Shown here: positions 1 to 8,110 of the stretch, piece after piece | How positions within the stretch are numbered: the stretch's first letter is position 1 | Layout of the letters: each line of letters opens with the position of its first letter | Source of the DNA: an uncultured Eubacteriales bacterium | Lineage (GTDB): Bacteria; Bacillota; Clostridia; Peptostreptococcales; Anaerovoracaceae | Direction: 5' to 3' | Assembly: GCA_900547295.1 (NCBI GenBank) | Contig: URGK01000045.1 | Span: forward strand, 1-20,975 | Length of the DNA stretch: 20,975 nt | Notes under the pieces: generated by a model | Database searches by the model: none | What the model saw: the letters and a program-made list of their open reading frames with translations, nothing else | What the model was told of the DNA's origin: nothing | Made by a program: the position numbers and the translations under genes

Positions 1-695
1 ACCGTATAAAAAATGCTTTTGAATATATCGATGAGGGCGAGTCGGTTATCAGAGAGCGTAACAGCCTTGGCACGGGACATATTAAAATCGGTGTCAGCAG
101 TACCTTATGCAAATATATACTTCTGCCCTATCTTTCCCTATACACCAAGGACCATCCTCACATACGTATTTCGATTGAATGTCATTCCTCAAGGGAAACC
201 GCAGATATTCTCCAACAGAACCACGTTGACCTCGGTCTGATTGCCAAGCCTGATAATTCAGCCCTTTCCTGCTTAAGTCTTGGATATATGCACGATACCT
301 TTGTTGCCACCAGGGAATATCTCTCCAATATGGCAAAAAGAAATGATGCCAACCTTATGATGCTTAATAAGGAAAATCTTACCAGGCAATATGTGGACAG
401 GTATATTCCTGCCAGATTTTATGAAAAATTCAATCTTATGGAAACCGACAATATGGAACTTCTTATAGAATTTGCCAAAACAGGCATCGGTATCGGCTGT
501 GTCATCAAGGAATTTGTTAAAAAAGAACTGGGTAACGGACTGTTAGTGGAATACAATACAGGTCTCCCCGAAATAGAAAAACGTGAGGTGTGCTTTGCCT
601 ATTCCTATAGGCGCATGCCCAATCCTCACGTTATGGATTTTCTCGATTATGTGAATGAGAAAAAATCCGATAAAAAATTTAACGTATTGGTGTAG
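1..695 (+). CDS. LysR-family transcriptional regulator, C-terminal part (5' end outside window)
   Basis: An open frame runs from base 3 to a TAG stop at 693-695 without a start, so the gene enters from the left; about 230 residues are visible. The visible part reads as a LysR substrate-binding domain: an early stretch like GTGHIKIGVSSTLCKYILLP (typical first strand and helix of the periplasmic-binding-like fold), then HVDLGLIAKP (the usual 'vDlai' strand), and near the end GIGIGCVIKEFV, the hinge region of the second lobe. The DNA-binding helix-turn-helix lies outside the window. Proteins of this family bind a small effector and regulate nearby, often divergent, genes; the target and effector cannot be told from here. 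An internal ATG at 288 is not the real start, since coding similarity continues upstream of it. It is convergent with the minus-strand ATPase, with only 7 bases between the two stop codons. Confidence 0.85.
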   Translation, partial: RIKNAFEYIDEGESVIRERNSLGTGHIKIGVSSTLCKYILLPYLSLYTKDHPHIRISIECHSSRETADILQQNHVDLGLIAKPDNSALSCLSLGYMHDTFVATREYLSNMAKRNDANLMMLNKENLTRQYVDRYIPARFYEKFNLMETDNMELLIEFAKTGIGIGCVIKEFVKKELGNGLLVEYNTGLPEIEKREVCFAYSYRRMPNPHVMDFLDYVNEKKSDKKFNVLV

Positions 696-702
696 ATTAG
701 TT

Positions 703-1998
703 TCAAATACAAAATGCAGCATATAAAGGAACAATCTTCTTATTATCCTCAAATCCAAAGTTTTTGGAAGATAGTTTAATGGCATAATCAGGTTTGTAAG
801 TGTCCATATATACTTTTAAGCTCTTAGCTCTGGTATTGTCAGCAGATTTTACTTCAATAGGTATAAGTCTGCCATCCCGCTGAATAATAAAATCAATTTC
901 AGCCCCACGCTCCGACTCCCAATAGTAAGTATTGTAGCCATTAATTGTAAGCTGCACATTAACATAGTTTTCAGCCATACCGCCCTTAAAATCATTGATT
1001 TCCTCAACCATATAAAGAATATCATTCGCTGCTAAATCTTTTTTTGCACAAAGCAAACCTAAATCCGATACATAAATCTTAAATGCATCAATATTGCGGT
1101 AATTTTCCAAAGGTTTTTTAACCTGCTCAACCTTGTAAACCTGCGATGCAATTCCTGACAAGCAAAGCCATTCAATGGCATTTTCAAATTCAGAAGCCCT
1201 TCCGCCTTTCTTAATCAGTTTATATTGGAAACGGGTATTCTTCTTTGAGAGCTGAACGGTTATATTGTCGTAGGCAAGTCTGGTTTTCTTGATTTCATTC
1301 AAGCTGTTATACTTGCTCATATCATTGAGATAGCTTGCAAGTATCGTATCCTGCGTATGGCGGATAAGGATATAATCCTTTGTTTCTGCGAACTGCATCA
1401 CGCACTCCGGCATACCGCCGACCACAAGGTACTGACGGTAAAGCTGCATTGCGGCGTCGTGCAAGGCAGACGGCAGCGGCGTGTCGGTGTGGAAGCACTT
1501 TTTAATCTGCTCTGTCAAATCGTTCTCACCGAGAGCCAGCATAAATTCTTCCATATCCATAGGATAAAGCGTTTTCATATCGACCTTTCCTACGGGGAAA
1601 GAGAATTTCGCTCTGTTGACTGCAACGCCGAGCAAGCTGCCTGCGACGATGATGTGGTAATCTGGAGCGTCCTCGCAAAAGTATTTGAGTGAAGTCAACG
1701 CCCTTTCGCAGAGCTGCACCTCATCAAAGACTATCAGCGTTTTTTCCTTTACGATAGTCTGACCTGCGATATGGGACAAAATCGGTATCAGATAATCGGG
1801 GCTGATGTTTTCCTCAAAGGTTTCGTTCAGCTTTGGATTGGTTTCAAAGTTGAAGTATGCCACATTTTCATAGTGGGTGCGCCCAAACTCCAGAATGGAA
1901 TAGGTCTTTCCGACCTGTCTTGCGCCCTGTAAAATAAGGGGCTTGCGGTGTTCGCTTTCTTTCCACGCTTCCAAGAAGCCCATAATCTTTCTATACAT
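703..1998 (-). CDS. AAA-family ATP-binding protein with C-terminal DUF4143/nuclease-like domain
   Basis: A 431-residue protein. It starts at ATG 1996-1998 behind AGGAGG at 2004-2009. The N-terminal half is an AAA (AAA_14-type) ATPase: Walker A GARQVGKT at residues 25-32 and Walker B LIVFDE at 88-93. The C-terminal part matches the DUF4143 type: GAEIDF (Asp369) followed by IPIEVKS (Glu382, Lys384), the D...ExK arrangement of PD-(D/E)XK nucleases. The family is common in anaerobic bacteria and archaea, often as single stand-alone genes that vary between strains; its function is not established, and defence or toxin-antitoxin roles have only been guessed. It has its own promoter and faces the LysR gene, so it looks like an independent accessory gene inserted beside the ppdK operon. 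The family call is firm; the biological role is unknown. Confidence 0.88.
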   Translation of the reverse strand: MYRKIMGFLEAWKESEHRKPLILQGARQVGKTYSILEFGRTHYENVAYFNFETNPKLNETFEENISPDYLIPILSHIAGQTIVKEKTLIVFDEVQLCERALTSLKYFCEDAPDYHIIVAGSLLGVAVNRAKFSFPVGKVDMKTLYPMDMEEFMLALGENDLTEQIKKCFHTDTPLPSALHDAAMQLYRQYLVVGGMPECVMQFAETKDYILIRHTQDTILASYLNDMSKYNSLNEIKKTRLAYDNITVQLSKKNTRFQYKLIKKGGRASEFENAIEWLCLSGIASQVYKVEQVKKPLENYRNIDAFKIYVSDLGLLCAKKDLAANDILYMVEEINDFKGGMAENYVNVQLTINGYNTYYWESERGAEIDFIIQRDGRLIPIEVKSADNTRAKSLKVYMDTYKPDYAIKLSSKNFGFEDNKKIVPLYAAFCI

Positions 1999-2027
1999 AA
2001 GCAGTCCTCCTTAAAGGTACTGAACAT

Positions 2028-2056
2028 AGTATAGCAGATATTCGTGTAAAAATCAA
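2028..2056 (-). promoter_or_regulatory. Sigma-A-type promoter of the AAA ATPase gene
   Basis: Read on the minus strand: TTGATT (-35, bases 2051-2056), 17-base spacer, TATACT (-10, bases 2028-2033). The start codon is about 30 bases downstream of the -10 box, with AGGAGG in between. Position and spacing fit well; not shown experimentally. Confidence 0.65.
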
Positions 2057-2384
2057 TGAAATTTCCTTGAATTTTCGCACTACTTAACACGATTATTTTC
2101 TCTAACCTCTCACAATACGACACGAACACCGCAATTTCTGCATTTTATACCTCTCCGAACTTGGTCGTCATCAGCTTGTAAAGCTCGGTATTGCGGGAGG
2201 GGAAACTTGTTGACGAATGGTACAAGAGAGCTGAAGGTCGGAGATATTAAGGTCGATAAGCACCCTTACGGTAGCCTCTCTCCATTGATTTTTCCTTAAA
2301 TACTGCCCGTTAGCCTTTCGACAGGAACTCTGAACGGTGAGCAGGGCTCGCAGTTTAATTAGATGAAATATCAGCCCGCATTTC
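2057..2384. other. Intergenic stretch without a convincing gene
   Basis: The stretch between the ATPase promoter and the ppdK terminator holds no open frame with a good start and ribosome binding site. The longest minus-strand frame (2171-2386, 71 codons) has no ribosome binding site and no recognisable domain. Another minus-strand frame gives a short C-terminus-like tail ending LYKLMTTKFGEV before a TAA at about 2150. Together with the PPDK-like fragment at 2299-2358 this suggests decayed gene ends rather than an active gene. Confidence 0.5.
2299..2358 (-). pseudogene. Short relic resembling the C-terminus of PPDK
   Basis: Between two in-frame stops the minus strand encodes LNCEPCSPFRVPVERLTGSI. 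It lines up without gaps with LNYVSCSPFRVPIARLAAAQ near the end of the adjacent ppdK (11 of 20 residues identical). At DNA level, 21 consecutive bases are identical (2323-2343 versus 2480-2500), and similarity fades on both sides. The simplest reading is a partial duplication of the ppdK 3' end that has since decayed; it could also be part of an unrelated repeated element that happens to share this block. Confidence 0.4.
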
Positions 2385-2412
2385 AAAACCGCCTGCCATA
2401 AGACAGACGGTT
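2385..2412 (-). terminator. Rho-independent terminator of the ppdK operon
   Basis: On the minus strand AACCGTCTG pairs with CAGGCGGTT (9 base pairs, one G-U; arms 2404-2412 and 2387-2395) around an 8-base loop, with a short T run. It begins 20 bases after the ppdK stop codon, as expected for the end of the long operon. Confidence 0.7.
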
Positions 2413-2431
2413 CTGTTTATATAAGGTTTGA

Positions 2432-5056
2432 TTATTTTTCGTTGTTTACAACTGCCTGTGCTGCTGCAAGTCTTGCGATAGGAACTCTGAACGGTGAGCA
2501 TGATACATAATTCAGACCTGTTCTGTAGCAGAAATCTATAGTCTTAGGATCTCCGCCGTGTTCTCCGCAGATACCAAGCTTGATGTTAGGTCTTGTTTCC
2601 TTACCAAGCTCTACAGCCATCTTAACAAGTTTGCCAACGCCTACCTGGTCAAGCTGCTGGAACGGATCTTCCTCGAAGATGTTCTTGTTTCTGTATTCCT
2701 TGATGATAGCGCCTGTATCGTCTCTTGAGAAACCGAATGTCATCTGAGTAAGGTCGTTTGTACCGAATGAGAAGAATTCTGCTTCTTCTGCGATTTCGTC
2801 AGCTGTAAGTGCAGCTCTTGGAATTTCGATCATAGTACCTACAAGATACTTGAAGCTTACGCCTTCTCTTGCAAATACTTCGTCAATTTTCTTAGTTACT
2901 GTCTTCTTAACGTCTGCAAGCTCTGCCTTTGATCCTACTAACGGAATCATAATTTCAGGTACGATATCATATCCCTTTTCTTTTCTTACTTCAATTGCAG
3001 CCATGATTATAGCCTCTGCCTGCATCTCAGCGATTTCAGGGAATGTTACTGCAAGACGGCAGCCTCTGTGACCCAGCATAGGGTTGAACTCATGAAGCTC
3101 TTCTGCCTTCTTTGCAAGTTTTTCGTAAGATACATTGATTGTCTTTGCAAGTTCGTGAAGTTCTTCATCTGTGTGAGGAATAAACTCATGAAGAGGCGGA
3201 TCAAGAAGTCTGATAGTTACAGGTCTTTCTTCCATTACCTCATAGATGCCCTTGAAGTCGCCTTTCTGATACGGAAGCAGGAATGCAAGAGCTTCTCTTC
3301 TTTCTTCTTCAGTGTCTGCCATAATCATTCTTCTGATTGCAGGAATTCTTTCTTCTTCGAAGAACATGTGCTCTGTTCTGCAAAGTCCGATACCCTCTGC
3401 GCCGAATTCTACAGCCTGTTTTGCATCTCTAGGGTTGTCCGCATTTGTTCTGACCTTTAATGTTCTGATTTCATCAGCCCATTTCATGATAGTTCCGAAG
3501 TCGCCTGAAAGTTCAGGAGCCTTTGTTGCAACAAGTCCCTTGTATACGCTTCCGTCTGTACCGTTGAGTGATATATAGTCGCCCTCTTTAAAAGTATATC
3601 CTGCAACTTCTAAAGTCTTGCCTTCTTCGTTTACTTTGATTTCTGAGCAGCCTGATACGCAGCACTTACCCATACCTCTTGCTACTACCGCAGCGTGTGA
3701 AGTCATTCCGCCTCTTGCAGTAAGTATGCCCTCTGCAGCTACCATGCCTGCAAGGTCCTCAGGTGATGTTTCAAGTCTTACAAGAACTGCTTTTTCGCCG
3801 TTTGCAGCAGCCTCTACAGCGTCTGCAGCATTGAAGTAGATCTTACCTGCAGCAGCGCCCGGTGATGCAGCAAGACCTCTTGTGAGGATTTCTGCTTTTT
3901 TAACTTCGTCTGCATCAAATGTAGGGTGAAGAAGCTGATCTATCTGACCCGGTTCAAGTCTTGTAACTGCTGTTCTCTTATCGATAAGGCCTTCGTTTTC
4001 CATATCAACCGCAATCTTTACAGCAGCTGCTGCTGTTCTCTTGCCGTTTCTTGTCTGGAGCATAAACAGCTTGTTTCTTTCAACTGTAAATTCCATATCC
4101 TGCATGTCGCAGTAGTGTTTTTCAAGGATTTCAGCAATTCTTGTGAAGTCTTTGTATACTTCAGGGAATGCCTGTTCCATTTCAGCTATAGGCTGAGGTG
4201 TTCTGATACCTGCAACTACGTCTTCGCCCTGCGCGTTTACAAGGAATTCTCCGAAGATCTTGTTTTCACCGTTTGCAGGGTTTCTTGTGAATGCTACACC
4301 TGTTCCTGATGTCTCACCCATATTACCGAATACCATTGACTGTACGTTTACTGCTGTACCCAGGTTTCCGGGGATGTTGTTAAGCTGTCTGTAAAGTATA
4401 GCTCTTTCGTTGTTCCATGATCTGAATACTGCCATTACAGCTTCCATAAGCTGATCTTTAGGATTCTGAGGGAAATCTCTTCCCATTTCGTTCTTTACTA
4501 ATATTTTATAGTCAGCAATGATTGCCTTTAAGTCCTCTGTTGTAAGATCAACGTCATATTTGCAGCCTTTTTCTTCTTTTTTGGCATCAAATATGGCATC
4601 GAACTTGGTCTTAGGGATTTCCATTACAACATCACCGAACATCTGGATAAATCTTCTGTAGCTGTCGTATGCAAATCTTTCGTTTTCTGTAAGGTTTGCA
4701 AGACCTACAACCGCATCGTCATTAAGACCGAGGTTTAAGATTGTATCCATCATGCCCGGCATTGAGAATACAGCACCTGAACGTACTGAAACCAGTAACG
4801 GATTGTCTACGCTGCCAAACTTTTTGCCTGTAACGTTTTCAAGCTCTGCAAGATGTTCATAAATCTCATCGATTGTAGCATCGCTTATTTTTCTGCCCTC
4901 TTCGTAGTAGTTGTTACAAGCTTCTGTAGTAACAGTGAAACCGAAAGGAACCGGGAGGCCAATCTTTGTCATTTCTGCAAGGTTAGCGCCTTTTCCGCCT
5001 AGAAGGCTTCTCATATCTTTTGAGCCTTCATTAAATGAATAAACAAACTTTGACAT
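2432..5056 (-). CDS. ppdK: Pyruvate, phosphate dikinase
   Basis: Cytosolic enzyme interconverting pyruvate + ATP + Pi and PEP + AMP + PPi; in anaerobic Clostridia it links glycolysis/gluconeogenesis to pyrophosphate. With ATG at 5054-5056 it is 874 residues, the usual family length; the frame extends 7 codons further to a TTG, but AAGGAG lies about 10 bases before the ATG, so I chose the ATG. In order: N-terminal ATP-grasp domain (KGANLAEM near the start), the swivelling phosphohistidine domain with GGMTSHAAVVARGMG (His454 carries the phosphate), and the C-terminal PEP/pyruvate TIM barrel with GICGEHGGDP (catalytic Cys830). It is the last gene of the operon, 21 bases after glyS and followed by a terminator. 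No PPDK regulatory protein gene is seen next to it. Identification is very secure. Confidence 0.98.
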   Translation of the reverse strand: MSKFVYSFNEGSKDMRSLLGGKGANLAEMTKIGLPVPFGFTVTTEACNNYYEEGRKISDATIDEIYEHLAELENVTGKKFGSVDNPLLVSVRSGAVFSMPGMMDTILNLGLNDDAVVGLANLTENERFAYDSYRRFIQMFGDVVMEIPKTKFDAIFDAKKEEKGCKYDVDLTTEDLKAIIADYKILVKNEMGRDFPQNPKDQLMEAVMAVFRSWNNERAILYRQLNNIPGNLGTAVNVQSMVFGNMGETSGTGVAFTRNPANGENKIFGEFLVNAQGEDVVAGIRTPQPIAEMEQAFPEVYKDFTRIAEILEKHYCDMQDMEFTVERNKLFMLQTRNGKRTAAAAVKIAVDMENEGLIDKRTAVTRLEPGQIDQLLHPTFDADEVKKAEILTRGLAASPGAAAGKIYFNAADAVEAAANGEKAVLVRLETSPEDLAGMVAAEGILTARGGMTSHAAVVARGMGKCCVSGCSEIKVNEEGKTLEVAGYTFKEGDYISLNGTDGSVYKGLVATKAPELSGDFGTIMKWADEIRTLKVRTNADNPRDAKQAVEFGAEGIGLCRTEHMFFEEERIPAIRRMIMADTEEERREALAFLLPYQKGDFKGIYEVMEERPVTIRLLDPPLHEFIPHTDEELHELAKTINVSYEKLAKKAEELHEFNPMLGHRGCRLAVTFPEIAEMQAEAIIMAAIEVRKEKGYDIVPEIMIPLVGSKAELADVKKTVTKKIDEVFAREGVSFKYLVGTMIEIPRAALTADEIAEEAEFFSFGTNDLTQMTFGFSRDDTGAIIKEYRNKNIFEEDPFQQLDQVGVGKLVKMAVELGKETRPNIKLGICGEHGGDPKTIDFCYRTGLNYVSCSPFRVPIARLAAAQAVVNNEK

Positions 5057-5077
5057 AACATTTAATCTCCTTTTCAA

Positions 5078-6481
5078 TTAAAATACTAGTCTTTCTTCTA
5101 TATAGTTTCGAACCTGTTCAACAGGAATACGAACCTGCTCCATTGTGTCTCTGTCTCTTACAGTAACACATCCGTCGGTTTCTGTATCAAAGTCAACGCA
5201 GATACAGAACGGCGTACCAATCTCATCCTCACGGCGATATCTCTTACCTATTGAGCCTGCAGCGTCATAGTCAACCATAAAGTACTTTGAAAGCTCTTCG
5301 TGGATAGGCTCTGCAACGTCTGACAGCTTCTTTGCAAGCGGAAGCACAGCAGCCTTGAACGGCGCAAGCGCAGGGTGGAATCTCATAACAACTCTTGTGT
5401 CCTCCTTGCCCTTGGCATCTGTCAGTGTTTCCTCGTCATAGGCTTCAACCAGAAATGCAAGCGCAACTCTGTCTGCTCCAAGCGACGGTTCTATGCAGTA
5501 AGGTATATATTTTTCACCTGTTTCGGAATCAACATAATTCATTTCCTGACCTGAATGCTCACTGTGCTGTCTTAAGTCGAAGTCGGTTCTGTCTGCAATG
5601 CCCCACAGCTCGCCCCAGCCGAACGGGAACAGATATTCAATGTCTGTTGTAGCGTTGCTGTAGTGTGACAGCTCCTCCTGCTCGTGATCTCTGAGCTTGA
5701 TATGATCCTCGCTCATACCAAGTGATCTCAGGAAGTTTGCACAGTAGTCTTTCCAGTAAGCAAACCATTCAAGGTCAGTTCCCGGCTTACAGAAGAATTC
5801 AAGCTCCATCTGCTCAAACTCTCTTGTTCTGAAAGTGAAGTTGCCCGGTGTTATTTCGTTTCTGAATGATTTACCAACCTGAGCAATACCGAACGGAATT
5901 TTTTTTCTTGCAGCTCTCTGCACATTTTTGAAGTTTACAAATATACCCTGCGCTGTTTCAGGTCTGAGGTAGATCTCTGACTTTGAGTCCTCGGTTACGC
6001 CCTGGAATGTCTTGAACATAAGGTTAAACTGTCTGATTGACGTAAAGTTGCTTTTGCCGCATTCAGGACACACTATGCCTTTTTCGGTTATAAAGCTTTC
6101 GAGCTTCTCGTTTGACCAGCCGTCAACTGTAACATCATCTATACCGTTTTCGTGAAGATAGTCCTCTATAAGTTTGTCTGCTCTGAATCTTGCCTTGCAC
6201 TCCTTGCAGTCAATAAGCGGATCTGCAAATCCTCCGACGTGCCCTGATGCAACCCATGTCTGAGGGTTCATAAGAATTGCAGCGTCAAGACCTACATTAT
6301 ATTTTGATTCCTGTACGAATTTCTTCCACCATGCTTTTTTGACATTGTTTTTGAATTCAACTCCAAGCGGACCGTAATCCCATGTGTTTGCAAGTCCTCC
6401 GTAAATATCAGAACCCGGGAATATAAATCCTCTGTTCTTGCATAGGGCTACGATTTTTTCCATTGTTACTGCTCTGTCCAT
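5078..6481 (-). CDS. glyS: Glycyl-tRNA synthetase (single-chain alpha2 type)
   Basis: Charges tRNA-Gly with glycine in the cytosol. At 467 residues it is the compact class II alpha2 enzyme of Gram-positive bacteria, not the two-subunit GlyQ/GlyS type. Visible signs: N-terminal GGLANTWDYGPLG (motif 1 region), a zinc-knuckle pair CKECK and CPECGK, motif 2 around FRNEITPGNFTFRTREFEQ, motif 3 PYCIEPSLGADRVALAFL with the conserved Arg, and the C-terminal anticodon-binding domain starting near APFKAAVLPL. Start: ATG at 6479-6481; its ribosome binding site is weak (AGGAAAGCAGG further upstream than usual). A second ATG six codons later at 6461-6463 is possible, but homologues usually carry a few residues before MEKIVAL. 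No T-box leader is seen; expression appears to rely on the operon. Confidence 0.97.
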   Translation of the reverse strand: MDRAVTMEKIVALCKNRGFIFPGSDIYGGLANTWDYGPLGVEFKNNVKKAWWKKFVQESKYNVGLDAAILMNPQTWVASGHVGGFADPLIDCKECKARFRADKLIEDYLHENGIDDVTVDGWSNEKLESFITEKGIVCPECGKSNFTSIRQFNLMFKTFQGVTEDSKSEIYLRPETAQGIFVNFKNVQRAARKKIPFGIAQVGKSFRNEITPGNFTFRTREFEQMELEFFCKPGTDLEWFAYWKDYCANFLRSLGMSEDHIKLRDHEQEELSHYSNATTDIEYLFPFGWGELWGIADRTDFDLRQHSEHSGQEMNYVDSETGEKYIPYCIEPSLGADRVALAFLVEAYDEETLTDAKGKEDTRVVMRFHPALAPFKAAVLPLAKKLSDVAEPIHEELSKYFMVDYDAAGSIGKRYRREDEIGTPFCICVDFDTETDGCVTVRDRDTMEQVRIPVEQVRNYIEERLVF

Positions 6482-6504
6482 CTTTTAAAATTACCTGCTT
6501 TCCT

Positions 6505-7341
6505 TTATTCTGTCTTATCTGTAATATCAACGATTTTAACTGCGCTGTCCAGTTCTTCTGCCATTTCCTCTTCAACGGCATCCGCAGCTTCCTCTATATC
6601 CTCTGCGATATTGATTGCAAAATCGTCTTTTGATTCTTTAACCGCGTCGATTCTTGTCTTTGCGGCCTCTGCCACATCCTTTGCCTTGTCCCTGACATTC
6701 TCTATTGTCTCATCCAGGTGAGCCTCTGCCGCTTTTGTTTTCATTGTTTCGTACAGATCAGCTCCCTTGTCTACGGCTTTTTCTGTCAGATCCTTTGCTT
6801 TATCCTTTACATTTGCAAAGGTTTCATCGAGATTTTTTTCGACTGCCTTGGCTTTGGCTGCCTCATATATATCCGCGCTCTTGTTTTTGACGCCCTCAAA
6901 TACAACTGCGCTTTTTTCGACAACGTCGTCAAATTTATCGTTGGCCATTTCGCTTACATCAATCACACTGCCGTCGTCCTTGATAACCTCGATGGTGCAT
7001 TTGAAGCCGAATGTGGCCGCTGTAGCGATTATAATTGCAAAAGGCGCAATCAGAGTGCTTACGATGCCTACATTGATAGGAACGTTGAGTATAATCTCTC
7101 CGTCTTTTTTGACTACTATCTTTGAAACATTGCCTTTTTTGACAAGCTCTTTGATCTTATTAAGTATCTCCTCACCTTTTTTGCTGAAACTCTTAGATGT
7201 TTTTTCGTCTATTGACTCTTCGATTGCGATTATTGCGTCAACAACGCTTCCCTCTGATTTCTCAAGAGCCTCTTTTGCCTCTTTGTAGCTTACTCCGGTT
7301 CTGTCCTTAACCAGTTCGATCTTCTCTAATGTAATCTCCAT
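6505..7341 (-). CDS. DUF4342-type protein: UBA-like N-terminus, hydrophobic middle, helical repeat tail
   Basis: A 278-residue protein of unknown function, in a slot between recO and glyS that DUF4342-like proteins often occupy in Clostridia. Start ATG 7339-7341 behind AGGAGG with a 7-base spacer; a longer frame to 7368 has no better signal and would run into recO. Residues 1-42 form a UBA/TS-N-like three-helix domain (VKDRTGVSYKEAKEALEKSE), like the N-terminus of EF-Ts. Residues about 60-90 carry the conserved DUF4342 core (KGNVSKIVVKKDGEIILNVP). Residues about 91-112 are hydrophobic and could span or dip into the membrane. From 156 to 231 there is a 38-residue tandem repeat, then an acidic tail. 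The tail is amphipathic and resembles LEA/apolipoprotein-like helices; a membrane- or ribosome-linked role is only a guess from the neighbours. Confidence 0.75.
   Translation of the reverse strand: MEITLEKIELVKDRTGVSYKEAKEALEKSEGSVVDAIIAIEESIDEKTSKSFSKKGEEILNKIKELVKKGNVSKIVVKKDGEIILNVPINVGIVSTLIAPFAIIIATAATFGFKCTIEVIKDDGSVIDVSEMANDKFDDVVEKSAVVFEGVKNKSADIYEAAKAKAVEKNLDETFANVKDKAKDLTEKAVDKGADLYETMKTKAAEAHLDETIENVRDKAKDVAEAAKTRIDAVKESKDDFAINIAEDIEEAADAVEEEMAEELDSAVKIVDITDKTE
6649..6876 (-). repeat. Two tandem 38-residue repeats inside the DUF4342-type gene
   Basis: Residues 156-193 and 194-231 are two full copies: each begins AD(I/L)YE, has LDET at its centre, then N-V-(K/R)-DKAKD and an Ala/Lys-rich end. 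Copies differ at many positions, so the duplication is old or under loose constraint. The pattern predicts a long amphipathic helix. A weaker earlier copy may cover the segment around VVFEGVKNKS. Confidence 0.75.
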
Positions 7342-7345
7342 ACTG

Positions 7346-8110
7346 TTACCTCCTGATACTCTCCTCAATGAAAGCCTCGCTTTTGAGTCTGCCTACATCG
7401 AGGTGATAAGAAATATATTTTTTTATTATTTCCTCTATCTGATCCAGTATCGGTTTCTGTAATGCCAGATTTTTAAAATCAGAAAGAGGTTTTTTTACAA
7501 AGTACCTTAATATACCTACTATATCAAACTTGATTGTATAAATCAATCCGTCATCATCATTATTTGCTGTATTTTGATAACATTTTTTACATAGCAGGCC
7601 CCCGTCAGGTATACTGAATACAACAGGTTCGGACTTTTGCCCGCATTGTATACAGCATTCAAGCTCAGGCATAATGCCCAGTATCTTTAAAACCTTAATC
7701 TGATACGCCAGCACCAGCGTTTCAAATCTGCTTTCTCTTTTTTCAAGTTCGGAAAAAAAATCACAGATAAGCTTCATTACCGCAGGCTGCGGCTGTTCAT
7801 AGGGTACTATTTTTTCGGTAAATTCAAGCACATACGATGCGGCCATATACTTGTCCACATCTTCGCCCAGCCCGTAGAAGCTTCTGATGGTTTCGGCGCT
7901 GTCGATGTTATATATGTCTCTGCTTTTGAATATCTGGTATCTGCCGTAGGTAAAAGGCCTCATGGCAAGGGCTGATTTGTTTCTGCCGCCCTCATTGATG
8001 CGGCTTCCCGCGCTTATCTTGCCGTATCTTGCAGACAGAAGCACAATCATGCGCCTGCCGCCCACTGTCTTTATCTGTTTTAATACTATACCTTCGGTTT
8101 CAAACTTCAT
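7346..8110 (-). CDS. recO: DNA repair protein RecO
   Basis: Recombination mediator that helps load RecA at SSB-covered single-stranded DNA together with RecR. A 254-residue protein, typical length. The N-terminal OB-fold begins MKFETEGIVLKQIKTVGGRR, characteristic of RecO, followed by a helical domain. The zinc-binding cluster is present with Cys152/153, Cys156, Cys174 and Cys177 (CxxC...CxxC). ATG at 8108-8110 overlaps the era stop codon by four bases (ATGA), so the two are translationally coupled. The era-recO pairing is conserved in Gram-positive bacteria. Confidence 0.95.
   Translation of the reverse strand: MKFETEGIVLKQIKTVGGRRMIVLLSARYGKISAGSRINEGGRNKSALAMRPFTYGRYQIFKSRDIYNIDSAETIRSFYGLGEDVDKYMAASYVLEFTEKIVPYEQPQPAVMKLICDFFSELEKRESRFETLVLAYQIKVLKILGIMPELECCIQCGQKSEPVVFSIPDGGLLCKKCYQNTANNDDDGLIYTIKFDIVGILRYFVKKPLSDFKNLALQKPILDQIEEIIKKYISYHLDVGRLKSEAFIEESIRR

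Noticed and set aside
2171..2386. 71-codon minus-strand open frame
   Set aside because: No ribosome binding site and no recognisable domain; it is out of frame with the PPDK-like relic in the same stretch and runs into the ppdK terminator stem.
3068..3460. Plus-strand open frame antisense to ppdK
   Set aside because: Composition is that of a shadow of the codon-biased gene on the other strand; no start signal or family similarity. The same applies to other antisense frames over glyS, recO, era, phoH and etfA.
5057..5077. Seven-codon N-terminal extension of PPDK to a TTG start
   Set aside because: The ATG at 5056 has a Shine-Dalgarno sequence and gives the usual 874-residue length.
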